Below, piece by piece: positions 1-12,088 of a stretch of DNA of 64,000 nt. Every line of letters begins with the position of its first letter. Positions within the stretch are counted from its first letter, which is position 1. Position numbers and translations under genes: made by a program. The stretch is from Codonopsis lanceolata (taxonomy: Eukaryota; Streptophyta; Magnoliopsida; Asterales; Campanulaceae), in assembly GCA_013146195.2 (NCBI GenBank), contig CM028377.1, forward strand, positions 164,651,824-164,715,823. Direction: 5' to 3'. The notes below the pieces were generated by a model. The model saw nothing but the letters and a program-made list of their open reading frames with translations. It had not been told where the DNA came from and did not search any database.

Positions 1-1583
1 CACTACCTAGGGAATATGAGATAGGAGACTGCATGAACAAGGCTCATGAGTTTGGTGGGAATAGCCCCAGGGTGGCTCAATCAACAAATTCTTCAAGATG
101 GGATAAAAAGCCCCTAGTATACTCGATACATTTTTATGAATACAAATGACTCCAGAAGTGAATGGAGGGAAAGCCCCTAGGTGGACTTTTCTCTTCTCTT
201 TTTTTTCTTTTTTTGAAGAGAGAATCAAAAGGCACAAGATACGAGGATGACTCTAATGAACAAGAAAGAGAGTCAGGATTCAGAGTTCACTTTATTGCCG
301 AGTATCACCAGGTTTGGTGGTCATTAACCCTACTTGGTAATTATCTTTTAATGTTTTTGTGTGTTTTAGCAGGGAGTTCTGTCTTGAACTCAGATCACAT
401 TATAACTGATTGAAGCAGAGCTGTTGATCGTGACTGGTTCAAGGTGTACTATTTAAGCTTTTGGGGATGGATTGGCTTTGAAGTTTCTGGTTGGAAGGTC
501 ATTTCATGGAATTTGGTTTCTGTTTAACAAAGGCGATCAAAAGTTTGATCATTGGTTGGCTTTTCAAGCTGTGGGTTCTAGATGGACGATTGGCTTTTGG
601 TTTCGAGTATAGTAGGCTTTTTTGGCTTCGACCTTAGGTATGGCTTGGGTTTTGGGCATGGTGGGCCTCTCTTTTTTTCCGATCCATATCCAAATAGGTG
701 TATGTGTTAATTTTTCCCAAGAAGCCCCAAACTAGTTTGGGTAAGAGGGAGATGGACAAATGATGGACTTGCTCCAAAGAATTTCTTTTCTTTTCTTTTC
801 TTTTTTTCTCTTTCTCTTTTTTTCTTTTTTTCTTTTCTTTTTTTCTTTTCTTTCTTCTTTCTTTTCTTTCGGAGCATCATCATAGCAGTTGAGAATGTCA
901 TCTCTCTTTTTGGGACAAAGGGATAATCATTCTTGGTGGATATAAAAAGGCAATACAGCCCCTATATAGGGATAGTTATTTGGCTGGGGATATTGAGATG
1001 TCTTAGTTTCGATAGGGATTTCGACATATGGTGGACTAAAAAAAGGTTTCAGGTTTTCGGAGGGATTTTGGTGTATGGTGGAAAGCCCTAGTATGCTACT
1101 AACAGCTCGGCCGCAATGGGTCGAAGGTGATTCCAGTCAAGACGACTTACATGCTTTGAATTTCATGTGTTCTTAAAAAGTTTGCAGGTCCATATCTTCT
1201 GAATGACTCATTATCAACTCACGTAGATTTAAGCGCTTTTAAGGGAGTCAACTTATCATCCATTAGAAGAAAACTTTTCCAGGGATACTCGAAAATAGGT
1301 GACTTGAAAAAGAAAAGATATATAGACAATCTACGAAAAATGACACTGAGTTGAAAAAGAGTTGTTTCCTGGAGATTTTATTTGGCAAGAGGAGATTCAA
1401 AGGTAAAAAGGGTTTTTGGAAGCGAATACAAAAGGGTATTCTAGGGTTTGATGAGTCTCAAAGGCTTTTCCTTGTCCTTCCCTGAGTGGCCAACAACTTC
1501 TTATACTAAGTTCTGCCCTATCCGAATTCTTTTCTCAATGTTGTTCCTTTGGACGATGCTTGATCACTTTTTATCAGAAATAA
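1..1583. other. Non-coding stretch left of a gypsy gag
   Basis: I see no credible gene here. The sequence is G/T-rich on the plus strand with many stop codons in all frames. A short motif, agcccctag or close variants, recurs near 110, 173 and 1083, which fits LTR or untranslated sequence of the minus-strand gypsy element whose gag follows. No protease or reverse transcriptase frame is found where pol would be expected, to the left of gag. The assignment to that element is inference from position only. Confidence 0.35.
782..870 (+). repeat. Pyrimidine-rich simple repeat (ctttt)n
   Basis: About 90 bases consist almost only of C and T in an irregular (ctttt)n pattern. Read on the minus strand this produces a lysine/glutamate-rich open frame that is an artefact of composition. 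Confidence 0.8.
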
Positions 1584-3346
1584 TCATGGGTGCGGCTTCT
1601 CAATGATTTTATCATCGATAAGGTCTTGGATATCATTCCTGAGTGAGAAGCATTTGTCGGTGATATGACCACTGGATTGGTGGTATTCACAATACTTGTT
1701 GCAGCTCCATTTGGCAGGTAATGAGTTTGGAGGTTTGTAGTTTTCAAGGGGCTTAAGGATTTCTTGTGGTGTTAATCGTTGTAGTATCTGTGACATTGGG
1801 GCATACAATTCATCGAAATGCCTTTTGTTTCCTTCGTAAGGTTTTATGCAGCTTCTGTCAGTGTTAATGCTTCCCCCAACAAAATTGGTAGATTTGTTTG
1901 TCCCATATGACCATGGCACACTACTGTATTTTTCAGTCGGGATTCTTTCTACAACGTTGACTTTTTCTGTAGATTCTTCCTTTGATCCAGATTAGCAGAA
2001 TGAACTTAGAGATGTACCAATTTCTAGGGACCCTCTACGTATATCTTCATCAATACGATTTCATATTTCAACAATGGTATTGAAATTACCGTAGGGAAGA
2101 TACCTCATGCGTTCAAGATAAATTGGCTGAAGGTTTTTTATAAACAACCGGGCTGATTCAGATGGATCAGGTCTGTCCAAAGTCTGTGCAACTTTTCTCT
2201 TCCACCTGGCTGTAAATTCTGCAAAGTTTTCTTTTTCCCTTTGGGTGCATGCCTCAAGATCTCTTTTGTTTTCAGAGGTAGTGTTGTCATTGTACCTATT
2301 TAGGAATTCTTTTGCTATTTGGTCCCAAGTGCCCATAGTGCTATCATCTGCTAGCATTAACCATTGCTTAGCAGCTCCTATCAAGGTAAGGTGAAAATTG
2401 GAGGCCATGGCTTTGAAACTAGCCCCTCTTGACTGCATGCCAGTAGAATAAGATTTTAGGTGGGAAATAGGGCATCCAGTCCCATCGAATTTTTTTATGT
2501 CGGGCATTTTGAAATCTGAGGGTAGTATGGCTAAAGGTTTTAGCGTTAATGCTCGCGTAGAAAATTTCCCCTTTATTCAAGACCTTGTGCATCATACTTT
2601 TTAAGTTCTCCATGTCTGCCTCCATTTTGGTGGGAGGGGGAGTTGGGTTTTGGTATATGCTGGTAGGATTTGGAAAGGCTGGGTTTATTTTTGGCTATGG
2701 TATTTGGTAAGGATTTTGGGGAGGCATTTGGTAAGGATTTTGGGAAGCCATTTGGCAAGGATTTTGGAAGAGGGTTTTGGTGAGGATATTGGAGAGGGTT
2801 TTGGTAAGGATTTTGGAGAGGGGGGTTATTGGCGGGTTCCGTTTGGCGACCAGGATCATTGAAAGGTAAATAGGTTGTTACTTGGCCTGGTTGGTTATAA
2901 CTTCTGGGGTCCATATGCGGGCTATTTTGGAGTGGATTGGTGATGGGAAAAGGAAGGTCATTTGGATTCTGGGGGATATTGGTGTTTGGGATAGGATATG
3001 GTGGGTTTGGCAAGAAAGGGTTGAAATTTTGGTAATAATAGGTATTTGGTGAGAAATTGATGATTGGGGCGCTGGCGGTTGGTGGAAGGTTAGTGTTTGG
3101 CTGAAGGTTTGGGTTTAGAAAAGCATGAGAAGTAGATGTTTCTTGAGGGGTTGCAGGGAAAGAGGTTCCCTCACCACTAGGTTTTGGACTTTGTATGAGG
3201 TTTGCTATTTGGCTTAGCAAACGATCATTTCGTGCATCCAAGTTTTGATCTAGCCACTGTTGCATAGCCGGAATCGGAGCATACCCTGGAGCCCCTGTAT
3301 TTGTACCCACTGTAGACTGCTCATTTTCAGCTGCCATTTTGTTCAA
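1584..3346 (-). pseudogene. Ty3/gypsy gag, broken (Tat-like type)
   Basis: This is a retrotransposon capsid gene in at least three reading frames. The first part (about 3346-2600) is a proline/asparagine-rich N-terminal region with a short repeated unit like PKSLPN. The next part (2625-2061) carries the capsid core, with the motifs KFDGT, KQWLM and LNRYN that are typical of the Retrotrans_gag family. The last part (1919-1584) has the motif CEYH followed by GHITDKC, a zinc-finger-like tail common in plant Tat-group gypsy gags. Frame changes near 2600 and 2520 and a stop near 2060 break the gene. No pol follows it to the left. It could be a gag-only non-autonomous element or a truncated full element. 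Confidence 0.8.
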
Positions 3347-3914
3347 ATCTGTACCCTCTGCGCTGATTCTGCCATTTTCTTATCTGACCCCATTACTGGA
3401 AAACATTTAATTTAAATGCTCATAATCAAATAAGATGGAGAACAACATATTTAAATTACACTACGAAAGCAAATAAAATTTCCTCAAAGTGGGTTGCCTC
3501 CCACCTAGCACACTTGTTTAACGTCTTTGGCTCGACCTAACTGCAAACCTAATCTTTTGAGGGCTCGGTGTCAGAGAGACGAATGATTTCAATTGTTCTC
3601 TCTACTGACATGGGTTCAAAATAAGGTTTGAGTCGGTAACCATTAACTTTAAAAATCTCATTAGTCTTTGGATTTTTAATATCAACTGCTCCATGTGGGT
3701 AAATTCATACTATAATGAAAGGACCAGACCATTTCGATTTTAACTTTCCTAGGAATAATTTGAGTCTAGAATTAAAAAGGAGTACTTTTAAACCAGGACG
3801 TAACACTTTTTTAGAGATTCTCATATCATGGCATCGTTTGGTCTTTTCTTTATAAAATATCACATTCTCATACAAATTTAGCCTATGCTCTTCTAACTCA
3901 TTTAACTGATAGAG
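3347..3914 (-). other. Non-coding stretch between two gypsy elements
   Basis: There is no coding frame. The left part is the leader of the Tat-like gag. From about 3480 the sequence is the non-coding 3' portion downstream of the Athila-like integrase; the run gtgggttgcctcccacc near 3488 resembles sequence often seen just after plant Athila pol. The exact border of the two elements is not resolved. Confidence 0.4.
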
Positions 3915-4960
3915 TCATTCTTCACCGGCCAAAGCTAGATCAAAATTAAGAGTTTTAATGGCCCAATACGCCCTGTGTTCAATTTCTACTGGGAGATGAC
4001 ATGCTTTGCCATACACCATTCTATAAGGACTCATACCTATTAGGGTCTTGTAAGCAATTTGGTAGGCCCAAAGAGCCTCTTTAAGTTTTGGTTCCCAATC
4101 TTTACGATTTGGTCTAACAGTCTTTTCAAGGATTGCCTTTATCTGTCTATTACTTACTTCTACTTGGCCGGAAATCTGGGGATGATATGGTGTAGCCAAC
4201 TTGTGAGTCACACCATGTTTCCTAAGGCACACATTCATCAAACAATTGGTGAAGTGTGTTCCTTGGTCACTAATTATTGCCTTCGGTACTCCATACCGAG
4301 TAAATATATCATCCAAAAACTTGACAACAATTTGGCCATCATTATTTCGAGTAGCAATGGCTTCTATCCATTTTGACACATAGTCAACAACAACTAAAAT
4401 ATATTCACAACCATTTGAGACTGAGTAGGGACCCATAAAGTCAATACCCCATACATCAAAGATTTCAACAACTAAATTGTTATGCAAGGGCATCACATTC
4501 CTTTTACTAATCCCACCAGTCCTTTGACATTTATCGCATGTTTTGTAAAATGTTTCAGAATCTCTAAAAATCGTAGGCCAATATAACCAGATTGCATAAT
4601 TTTCCTAGCAGTTTTAGTACTACTAAAATGATCACCATAAGAGTATTCATGACAGAACGCCAAAATACTTTGTTGTTCTTGATCAGGAATACATTTTCTA
4701 ATTATGGAGTCTGAACATATTTTGAATAAATGAAGTTCTTCCCAAAAATACTTTTTAGCATCTGTTAAAAATTTCTTTCTTTGATAAAAATCAAAATCAG
4801 GGTTAATAATATCTGCAACATGATAATTAACAAAATCAGCATACCAAGGCTCAAAATTTTTAACAGCCAACAATTGTTCATCGGGGAAATCTTCATTCAT
4901 AGGAATTTTATTATCAAGAAGTTGACGTTTAAGCAAAGGTAAAAATTCCAAACTAGACAA
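3915..4960 (-). pseudogene. Athila-like integrase, frameshifted
   Basis: The integrase inserts element cDNA into the chromosome. The catalytic core (4496-3915) shows all three acidic residues in context: D in GIDFMGP, D in ISDQGTHF and E in QVEVSNR, followed by the typical KTLIGMSPYRMVYGK segment. The N-terminal part (4960-4493) has the FCHEYSYGDHFSS zinc-domain region, but its last cysteine pair is garbled and the two halves lie in different frames. It is directly downstream of the RNase H remnant, as expected for gypsy elements. Confidence 0.85.
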
Positions 4961-5111
4961 ATGGTCGGTAACAACGTTTTCTGTTCCCTTTTTATCTTTA
5001 ATGGTAATGTCAAATTATTGCAATAATAACATCCATCTAATGAGTCTAAGCTTCGCCTCTTTTTTACTCAATAGGTATTTTAGGGCTGCATGGTCAGATA
5101 ATATAATGACT

Positions 5112-5552
5112 TTAGAACCTAACAAGTAAGATCAAATTTTTTTTTAATGCAAACACAACTGCTAAAAATTCTTTTTCAGTGGTTGTATAATTAAGTTGTG
5201 CATCATTTAATGTCCTACTTGCATAATGAATCACATGGGGTTTCTTATCTACCCTTTGTCCTAACACAGCTCCAACCGTAAAATCAGATGCATCACACAT
5301 GATTTCAAAAGGGATCGACTAATCCAGACTGGTTAAAATAGGAGCTGTTGTTAATTGTTCTTTTAACAGATTAAATACATTCAAGCATTCTTTATCAAAA
5401 ATAAATTCGGTATCTTTTGCTAAAAGGTTACATAAAAGTTTACAGATTTTTGAAAAATCTTTTATAAATCTCCTATAAAAACCTGCATGTCCTAGAAAAC
5501 TTCTAACACTTTTGATTGTAGTTGGGGGGAGGTAATTGTGATATAACTTCAA
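5112..5552 (-). pseudogene. Athila-like RT thumb and RNase H, broken
   Basis: The piece 5552-5319 carries SFLGHAGFYRRFIKDFS, the conserved end of the gypsy reverse transcriptase. The piece 5300-5112 carries CDASDFTVGAVLGQ and HYASRTLNDAQLNY, the RNase HI motifs that remove RNA from the RNA:DNA hybrid. They are in different frames and are cut after the start of RNase H. The loss of frame indicates a dead copy. Confidence 0.8.
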
Positions 5553-5694
5553 TTTTGGCTTTATCTACCTCAATTCCTTTGTTAGATACAATATGACCTA
5601 AAACTATTCCATATTTAACCATGAAATTGTTTTTCTCCCAACTTAGGGTCAAACTAGTCTCGCAACATCTTTTAAGAACTGATGTTAGATTTTC

Positions 5695-6450
5695 TCAGCA
5701 ATTATCAAAAGAATTTCCGAACACTGAGAAATCATCCATAATCACTTCCACACATCTTTCAACTAAATCTGAAAATATAGAAATCATGTATCTTTGAAAA
5801 GTGGCTGGTGCATTACATAATCCAAAGGGCATCCTTCTAAATGCAAAGGTACCAAAGGGACATGTAAATGTAGTTTTCTCTTGATCTTCCGGTGCAAGTG
5901 GAATTTGGTTATAACCGAAAAAACCATCAAGAAAACAATAATAATCATGGCCAGCTAATCTTTCAAGGATTTGGTCAGTGAAGGGCAAAGGAAAGTGATC
6001 TTTCTTTGTTGCCGCATTTAGCTTCCTCAAATCAATGCACATTCTATAACCAGTAATAGTTCTTGTGGGAACTAACTCATCTTTTTCACTTTTTACAACA
6101 GTAATTCCTGATTTCTTTAGAACTACTTGAACTTGACTAACCCATTTATTATAAGATATTTGGTAAATTATACCCGCATCAAGAAGCTTAAGCACTTCTT
6201 TCCTAACTGCTTCTTCCATATGGGGGTTAAGTCTTCTTTGACGTTCTTTAGAAAGTTTGGTACCTTCTTCCAAATGAATTCTATGCATACACATAGAAGG
6301 ACTAATACCTTTCAAGTCTACTAAGGACCAACCTATAGCTTCTCTATGTGTCCATAATACTTTTAACAAGCTTGACTCTTGTTCTTCCGTTAAATCTGCA
6401 GCAATTATAACGGGTAAAGTTTTGCCTTTCCCAAGAAATACATATTTCAA
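5695..6450 (-). pseudogene. Athila-like reverse transcriptase palm
   Basis: This 251-residue frame is the catalytic palm and fingers of a Ty3/gypsy reverse transcriptase. Visible motifs include YRMCIDLRKLN, HFPLPFTDQ, FLDGFFGYNQI, FAFRRMPFGLCNAP and the active-site motif IMDDFSVFG, in place of the usual YxDD-like form; Athila elements commonly have F/IMDDFS. The segment from 6325 to 6450 links to the protease region upstream in another frame. The frame ends shortly after the active site, so the polymerase is truncated. Confidence 0.88.
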
Positions 6451-6471
6451 GTGGGATGGTAAAGGCTTTAA

Positions 6472-7431
6472 CTATACTTCAGGATGAGATTTAATAGATG
6501 GGATAAACTTAGGAATTTCAAGTTTAACTTTTTCTTTTTCATCCTCCTTAGAAATTTCTTCTTCTAAATTTTTATCAATTTCTATTTCAGGATTTTCTTC
6601 TTTTTCTATACTTTCATTTTTAGGAGCTTCTCGTTCTTCCTTCCCTTTTCTGGCCTCCTCTTCAAAGAGTTCTCTTTCTATTTGTTCTATATCATTCGCT
6701 AAATTAGGGAAGTATCTATGAACAAAGTCTTCTCCAAACATGTCTTTCTCTAGCTCATCATCATTTAGATTTGCTTCAAAGTTTTGGGCTGTAACATTTT
6801 CAATTTCATCAATTGAAAAACAGGCATTCATGTCACTCGGTCTGTCTAATGCATCAAAAGCTAAAATCTCTACAGTTTCTCCCATAACTAACATTGATAG
6901 CTTACCATTCTTTACATTAATCATGGTGTTGGCCGTGGCCATAAAAGGTCTTCCTAATAAAATAGGAACTTCATTATTAGTGCATATATTTCTTTCCATC
7001 TCTAGAACCATAAAGTCGACTGGTATGATCAGCTTGTCTACTTGAACTAAAATGTCCTCTACTATTCCTAAAGGATGTTTGACCGAACGGTCGACTAACT
7101 GCGAGGACATAGTAGTGGGTTTTAATTCTCCCAATCCTAATTGTTTATAAACAGCGAAAGACATTAAATTGATACTCGCTCCTAAATCTAGCATAGCTTT
7201 CATTTTTTTCGAACTACCCAAGGAAACTTGGATATTAAAACTACTTGGATCTTTTAATTTAGGGGGGAGTTCAGGTTGTAATACTGCACTGACGTTTTCA
7301 GAAACAATTATTTTCTCATTCCTATCGAATTTGTGCTTCCTAGAATGGAGATCTTTGAAAAACTTAGCATAGGACGGAATATTTTTAAGGACATTGAGCA
7401 AAGGAAGATTAATATTCACTTTGGACAACAT
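6472..7431 (-). pseudogene. Athila-like aspartic protease region
   Basis: The protease cleaves the Gag-Pol precursor. The core is at about residues 50-170: LPPKLKDPSSF, then DLGASINLM around the catalytic aspartate, then PILLGRPFMATA. The D-L-G form of the active site is usual in Athila-type elements. The C-terminal third is a highly acidic, glutamate/lysine-rich linker running towards the reverse transcriptase. The frame is 319 residues and is separated from both neighbours by stops. Confidence 0.85.
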
Positions 7432-7440
7432 ATTATAGAT

Positions 7441-8049
7441 TTACGTAAATTGTTTATCAATCTTGTTTTTCATTAACCTACCAGGAAATGGTATTGGAGG
7501 AACATATGGTGGAGGAGCAACATATGGTTCCTCAAGAGGTTCTGCCTCTTGCTCCTTTTCTTTTTCTTGATCTTCTTTATCTTGATTTTCATTATCTTTT
7601 ACTTGGATATCTTCACCTTTATCTTTTTCTTTTGTTTGAACTTCTTTACCAGAGTTATCTATATTATTAGGAACATCTGTAGGTTGAGTAGGATCACTTA
7701 CCTCTTCTCCAATGACTCTACCACTTCGTAGAGTAGTGATAGATTTTGATTGTTCTGTTTGACTAGGGAACTTCCATTTTTCTCTTCCTTGCAAAGCTTG
7801 AGAAAGTTCTTCCCTCAAACCGTCTATGGATTCCAATAAATATTTGTTAAGAGTAGTCTGTCTACCATCTAATCGTTCTGATTTTGGAACTTCTTCAATC
7901 TATAAATGTCCTTGCTTAGGAAATTGTTGAGGCTGCAAGGGCTTATTTCCTCCCCATGAAAAGTTAGGGTGATTCCTCCAACCTGAATTATATGTGTTGG
8001 AATAGGGATCATTCCATTGTCTTGGAGGGTACGTATTCATCGCATTAAC
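7441..8049 (-). pseudogene. Athila gag-protease linker region
   Basis: The right part (8049-7905) encodes the motif WRNHPNFSW and a glutamine-rich stretch, which lies just after the capsid in Athila-type elements in place of a classic zinc knuckle. The left part (7836-7441) is rich in lysine, glutamate and aspartate and ends in a proline-rich motif PPYVPPIPFPGR that commonly precedes the protease. A stop at about 7904 separates them. Confidence 0.7.
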
Positions 8050-8955
8050 CTATTCATGATACAATGCACTAGATGGACACAAGTTAGTAGCATGAGAATT
8101 TAATCCATAAATAGTACATGCTTCTTGAATTTGTGCTCTATTTTGATATAGAACTTCTATTTGTGCCTTCAATTGTTCTATTTGTGCTTGAGTATCTGAA
8201 CTATTTTGAACTTGAAACAAACTTCTACTTTTACCTCTTGTACTTTTCTGTTGGGAATTTGCACTTAACATCTCAAACAAACTTTCTAACTCAGCTGGTG
8301 TCATTCTATTAATAGAACCACCGGCTGCACTATCAACCATAGTTTGCAAAGCATGTGAAAGAGTATGATAAAACTGAGTTACTAACACATCTTGAGATAG
8401 ATTATGATGGGGACACATGATAAGTAAATTTTTAAACCTATCCCATGCTTCATGGAATATCTTTCCTAATTTTGTTTGAAAAGCTATAATTTGCTTCCTA
8501 TAGTCCGAAAGAGATGCATGTTGATAGAATTTTCCCATAAACAAATCATACAATTGAGCCCAAGTATAAATACTTCTAGGTGCTAAGTTCATAAACAATC
8601 TTTTTGCTACATCTTTTAATGCACATTGAAAGTATCTCATTTTTAATTGATCTTCCGTCAGACCTCCTAACGAAAAATTATCAATCATAAAACTGTACTC
8701 TTTAACAAAGGTTACTGGGCCTTCAGATAGCAATCGATGGAATGAAGGCAACATGTTATAAAAATGACCTTTTAGTTCAAAATTTCTTACCGCTTCTGGT
8801 AATACTATACATGATGGTGTTGCATTCAACATGGGTCGACCATAATCATTTATAGTTCTTTGATTGATAACTACTTCCATATTTCGATCAATTGGTTCCT
8901 CCCTTCTTTGATTTAGATTTACCAGAGGAATCGGATTTTGATTGTTGTTATCCAT
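8050..8955 (-). pseudogene. Athila-like gag capsid
   Basis: A 301-residue frame encodes the capsid part of Gag. It contains FELKGHFYNMLPSFHRL, YSFMIDNFSLGGLTED, AKRLFMNLAPRSI and the motif FYQHASLSDYRKQI, the Retrotrans_gag core of Athila-type elements. The ATG lies just inside the 5' leader of the element at about 8955. It ends in a stop at 8050, directly before the WRNHPNFSW linker, so Gag is separated from the rest of the polyprotein. Confidence 0.85.
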
Positions 8956-9159
8956 TGGAGGATCAGCCTGAGGATCCTCTCGATTTAACTATTCTTGATT
9001 AACAAGTTGATTTTCCAAATTATCAGGGTCTTTCTAATTCTTACCAAGATTATTTATATTTTGATTTAAATCTGCCAGCTTTAGAGATCCACGACCGTGT
9101 ATAATATACTAAAATTCAAAGGAAATAAACAATTAAGATAAAATAAAAATCTTTTTGTA

Positions 9160-9243
9160 TTTAATTGTAACTCTCCATATAAATAGGTGATTCAATCAAT
9201 GGAAAGACTATGTCGTTATTCCTAAACTTTATTAGTTTTTACA
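9160..9243 (+). repeat. 5' LTR remnant of the Ale-like copia
   Basis: About 84 bases match the end of the 3' LTR: ttgtaactctcc, a TATA-like segment at about 9179, attcaatcaatg and aactttattag. Sequence left of 9160 does not match the first 135 bases of the 3' LTR, so the 5' LTR is truncated or replaced. Confidence 0.75.
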
Positions 9244-9255
9244 TGGTATCAGAGC
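9244..9255 (+). promoter_or_regulatory. tRNA-Met primer-binding site of the Ale-like copia
   Basis: The sequence tggtatcagagc directly follows the LTR end. It is complementary to the 3' end of plant initiator tRNA-Met and is the standard minus-strand primer site of copia elements. Confidence 0.9.
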
Positions 9256-9312
9256 CAAGCTCCTAAAACCTTCCTCTTCTTCCTCTAGCCGTCGCCCCTA
9301 CCACCCTTCGTC

Positions 9313-10145
9313 ATGGCTAACGGAAATTAATCCCTCACCATTAAAACCCCATTGATCCCACACAAACCTTCAACCTCATCAATATCTCTCACCACAACAT
9401 CACCAAACTCACATCCACAAACTACATAGCTTGGAAACTACAAGTTGAGGCCACCCTAATTGGCTATGACCTCTATAAGTTTTTAGATGGCTCACACCCA
9501 TGCCCGCCTCCCATCGTCCTAGCCAAGGATGCTCAATCATCCAAGGATGTTCCCATCCCAAACCCACACTACCAACCCTAGATCCGGCAAGACAAACTCT
9601 TGTTCGAAGCTCTTGTTGGTTTCCTCTCTACTCCCCTGGTTCCTATGATCTAGCAGGCTGCCACTATTAGAGAAGCATGGGAAACTCTAGCTCATACCTA
9701 TGCTCGCCCGACTCGCGGCCACATCAATCAGATTAAAAGACTACCTCAAGCGGGCATCCAAAGGCACTCAATCAGTCTCCGACTACATGCAGTGTGTCAA
9801 AAGTCGGGCAGATGAACTCGCGGCTCTGGGCAAACCGCTTGACCACGAGGATCTTATTAAGACCATCCTTGGTGGTTTGGATGATGACTACCGCCACATC
9901 GTGGATGTGGTGGAAGGCCGGGACACTCCCATATCGTTTTATGAGCTTCATGAAAAACTCATCAACCGCGAACTGCTTCTGAAGCAGTCACAGCCCGTGT
10001 CCTTCTTGCATCTGGTCTCTGCCAGTGTTACTACCTTGAGGAACCACAGCTCGTATGCTCGACACTCCTCCTCGCAATCTTGGACAACTCCCGTTTAACC
10101 TCGGCAACCATCCCAGCAGTCCTCGGCTTCTGCTCCTCGCCAACA
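9313..10145 (+). pseudogene. Ale-like copia gag, broken
   Basis: The gag start at 9313 (ATG GCT AAC) is followed by a stop five codons later, and several frame changes occur before 9700. The clear part (9700-9990) encodes capsid sequence with DYMQCVKSRADELAAL, LKTILGGLDDDYR and INRELLLKQ, the UBN2-type gag of copia elements. Beyond about 10000 the frame is lost and no zinc knuckle is readable. Confidence 0.8.
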
Positions 10146-10191
10146 ACGACCTTATCTTGGTAAGTGTTAGGGTTGTCGCAAATAGGGACAC

Positions 10192-11328
10192 ATGGTTGCT
10201 TGCTGCCCCAACTTTCAATTGGTCGCCACCGCATCTCTGTCTGCTGACTCCAACTCGGCCAATAACTACACAGGGCACCCACGGGCACACCTTGCGACCA
10301 TAATTGACACCGGGACTCTGGGTTGGCTTCTCGACAGTGGTGCTTCTCACCATGTTACCAACGATCTTGGCAACCTTTATCTTCACTCAAACTATCCAGG
10401 CATGGATGACGTGGTCATTGGTGATGGTACATGCCTACATATCTCCAAAACTGGTTCTTCTATCCTTCCCACACCTGCACACACCTTTAATTTACAAAAT
10501 GTCATGTTTGTTCCTAGCATGAAACGTAATCTCATATCCATATCTCAATTCTGCATATCCAATAACATGTCTATTGAGTTCTTACCATCTTCTTTTCATG
10601 TGAAGGATCTACTAACAGGGAGAATACTGCTGACCAGATAGTCTAAGGATGGTGTGTATGAATGGCCGACCACAGCTCCCTCTCCTCGCCCCTCTGCTTG
10701 TGTCAGTTCCAAAGTCTCTCACCAAGATTGGCATCATCGCCTTGGCCATCCGTCTGGCCCCGTCCAAAGTCAAATACTATCTAGTCTAGGTTTAGCACTG
10801 GACACTGCTCACACTCATATTCATTGTAATGATTATCTTTCTAATAAAAGTCATAAACTTCCTTTTCATCAAAATACTATTGTGTCTACTCTCCCCCTAC
10901 AAACTATTTATACTGATGTTTGGATCTCCCCCCTTCCCTCTATAGATGGGTTCAAATACTATGTGATCTTTATTGATCACTATACTCATTACATTTGGCT
11001 TTACCCGCTCAGACTCAAATCTGAGGTCGCCACCATCTTTCCCAAGCTTAAAGCCTTGGTCGAAAATTATTTTAAAACAACCATTGTCACTCTTTACTCG
11101 AACAATGGAGGCGAGTACATAGGGCTTGCCCAGGATTCTGGCCTGGCTACCTACTTGTCTGCCCATGGCATCTCTCACCTAACCTCGCCCCCTCACACTT
11201 TGGAACACAATGGGTTCTCGGAACGTCGCCATTGCCACATTGTCGAAACTGGTCTCTCCCCCTCTCTCGTGCATCTCTTCCGCTACCCTTCTGGTTGTTT
11301 GCCTTCCAAACAGCGACCTACCTCATAA
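10192..11328 (+). pseudogene. Ale-like copia protease and integrase
   Basis: The first frame (10192-10641) contains WLLDSGASHHVTND, the aspartic protease active site. The next frame (10654-11328) contains HHRLGHPS of the integrase zinc domain, then YTDVW, FIDHYTHYIWLYPL and YSNNGGEYIG. The second catalytic position reads YSNNG in place of the usual SDNG, so a catalytic aspartate is lost. The final glutamate region is present as LEHNGFSERRH. Stops at 10639 and 11326 break the polyprotein. Confidence 0.82.
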
Positions 11329-12088
11329 ATTGGCTACCAACACCTACTCTTGCTCACTAGTCTCCCTACCATAAACTTTTTGGCTCTCCGCCAAACTACT
11401 CCAAACTTCGTGCCTTTGGTTATTTTTGCTACCCTTGGTTTCGCCTTTACTCCGCACATAAACTCATTACCCACTCCACGCCGTGTGTCTTCCTTGGTTA
11501 CTCGCTCACTCAGAGTGCCTATCTCTGTTATGATTCGAGCATCACCAAGTTGTACATTTCGCGTCATGTTCGCTTTGTCGAGCCTACCATTCCAATGTCT
11601 TCCCCGACCATCCGCCCTCCTCGCCCAGATACCTACGCTAATGTCTCTTGGTTACTTCCTCATGAACTGCTCGGCACTCATACACACCGTTGACTGCTCG
11701 CTCTAGTGCCTCCCCGCCAGTTTCTCCTCGTACTAATCAGAATGATGTGGTTGATCTCAGCTCGCCCATAGACCAGCCTTAACCACCCTCACCACTGCCC
11801 GTTCCTAGTCCTTTGTTGGCTGCTCAATCCTCCTCGGTAACCAGCTCCATGCCCGAGGATATCACAATGGCCACTTGCCCCGTGCCCGTTGACCCTGGTC
11901 CTGTGCTCGTGCCCATGTTCGTGTTTGTTGACCTTGTCCCTATGCTCGCTACTTCTGGAACTTCATCCACAGTGACTCGCTCTAAGAACAATATCTCCAA
12001 ACACATCACCAAACTAAGTCTTTCGGCTCAACTGACAGCGGACAGTAAACCAACATGTGTCACTCAGGCTCTAAAAGATGAGAAGTGA
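11329..12088 (+). pseudogene. Ale-like copia integrase tail and linker, multiple frames
   Basis: Short frames continue the integrase C-terminus. Pieces equivalent to a KLRAFGC...PCVFLGYS segment are spread over 11390-11560 in shifted frames. A serine/proline-rich linker typical of the region between integrase and reverse transcriptase follows (11700-12040). Confidence 0.6.

Larger units (their letters stand above)
3480..9159 (-). mobile_element. Athila-like Ty3/gypsy retrotransposon, degenerate
   Basis: In minus-strand order the domains are gag (8955-8050), a linker with a conserved Athila-type motif (8049-7905), a charged region (7836-7441), protease (7431-6472), reverse transcriptase (6450-5319), RNase H (5300-5112) and integrase (4960-3915). 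This gag-PR-RT-RH-IN order defines Ty3/gypsy. The protease motif DLGASINLM and the motif WRNHPNFSW point to the Athila lineage. Frameshifts and stops split pol into at least six pieces, so the element cannot be autonomous. I do not find its LTRs: the 5' side is cut where a copia LTR remnant begins at about 9160. Confidence 0.85.

Noticed and set aside
707..901. Minus-strand lysine/glutamate-rich frame
   Set aside because: It is produced by a pyrimidine-rich simple repeat and has no gene context.
2650..2862. Plus-strand glycine-rich frame opposite the gag
   Set aside because: It is the antisense shadow of the proline-rich gag repeat.
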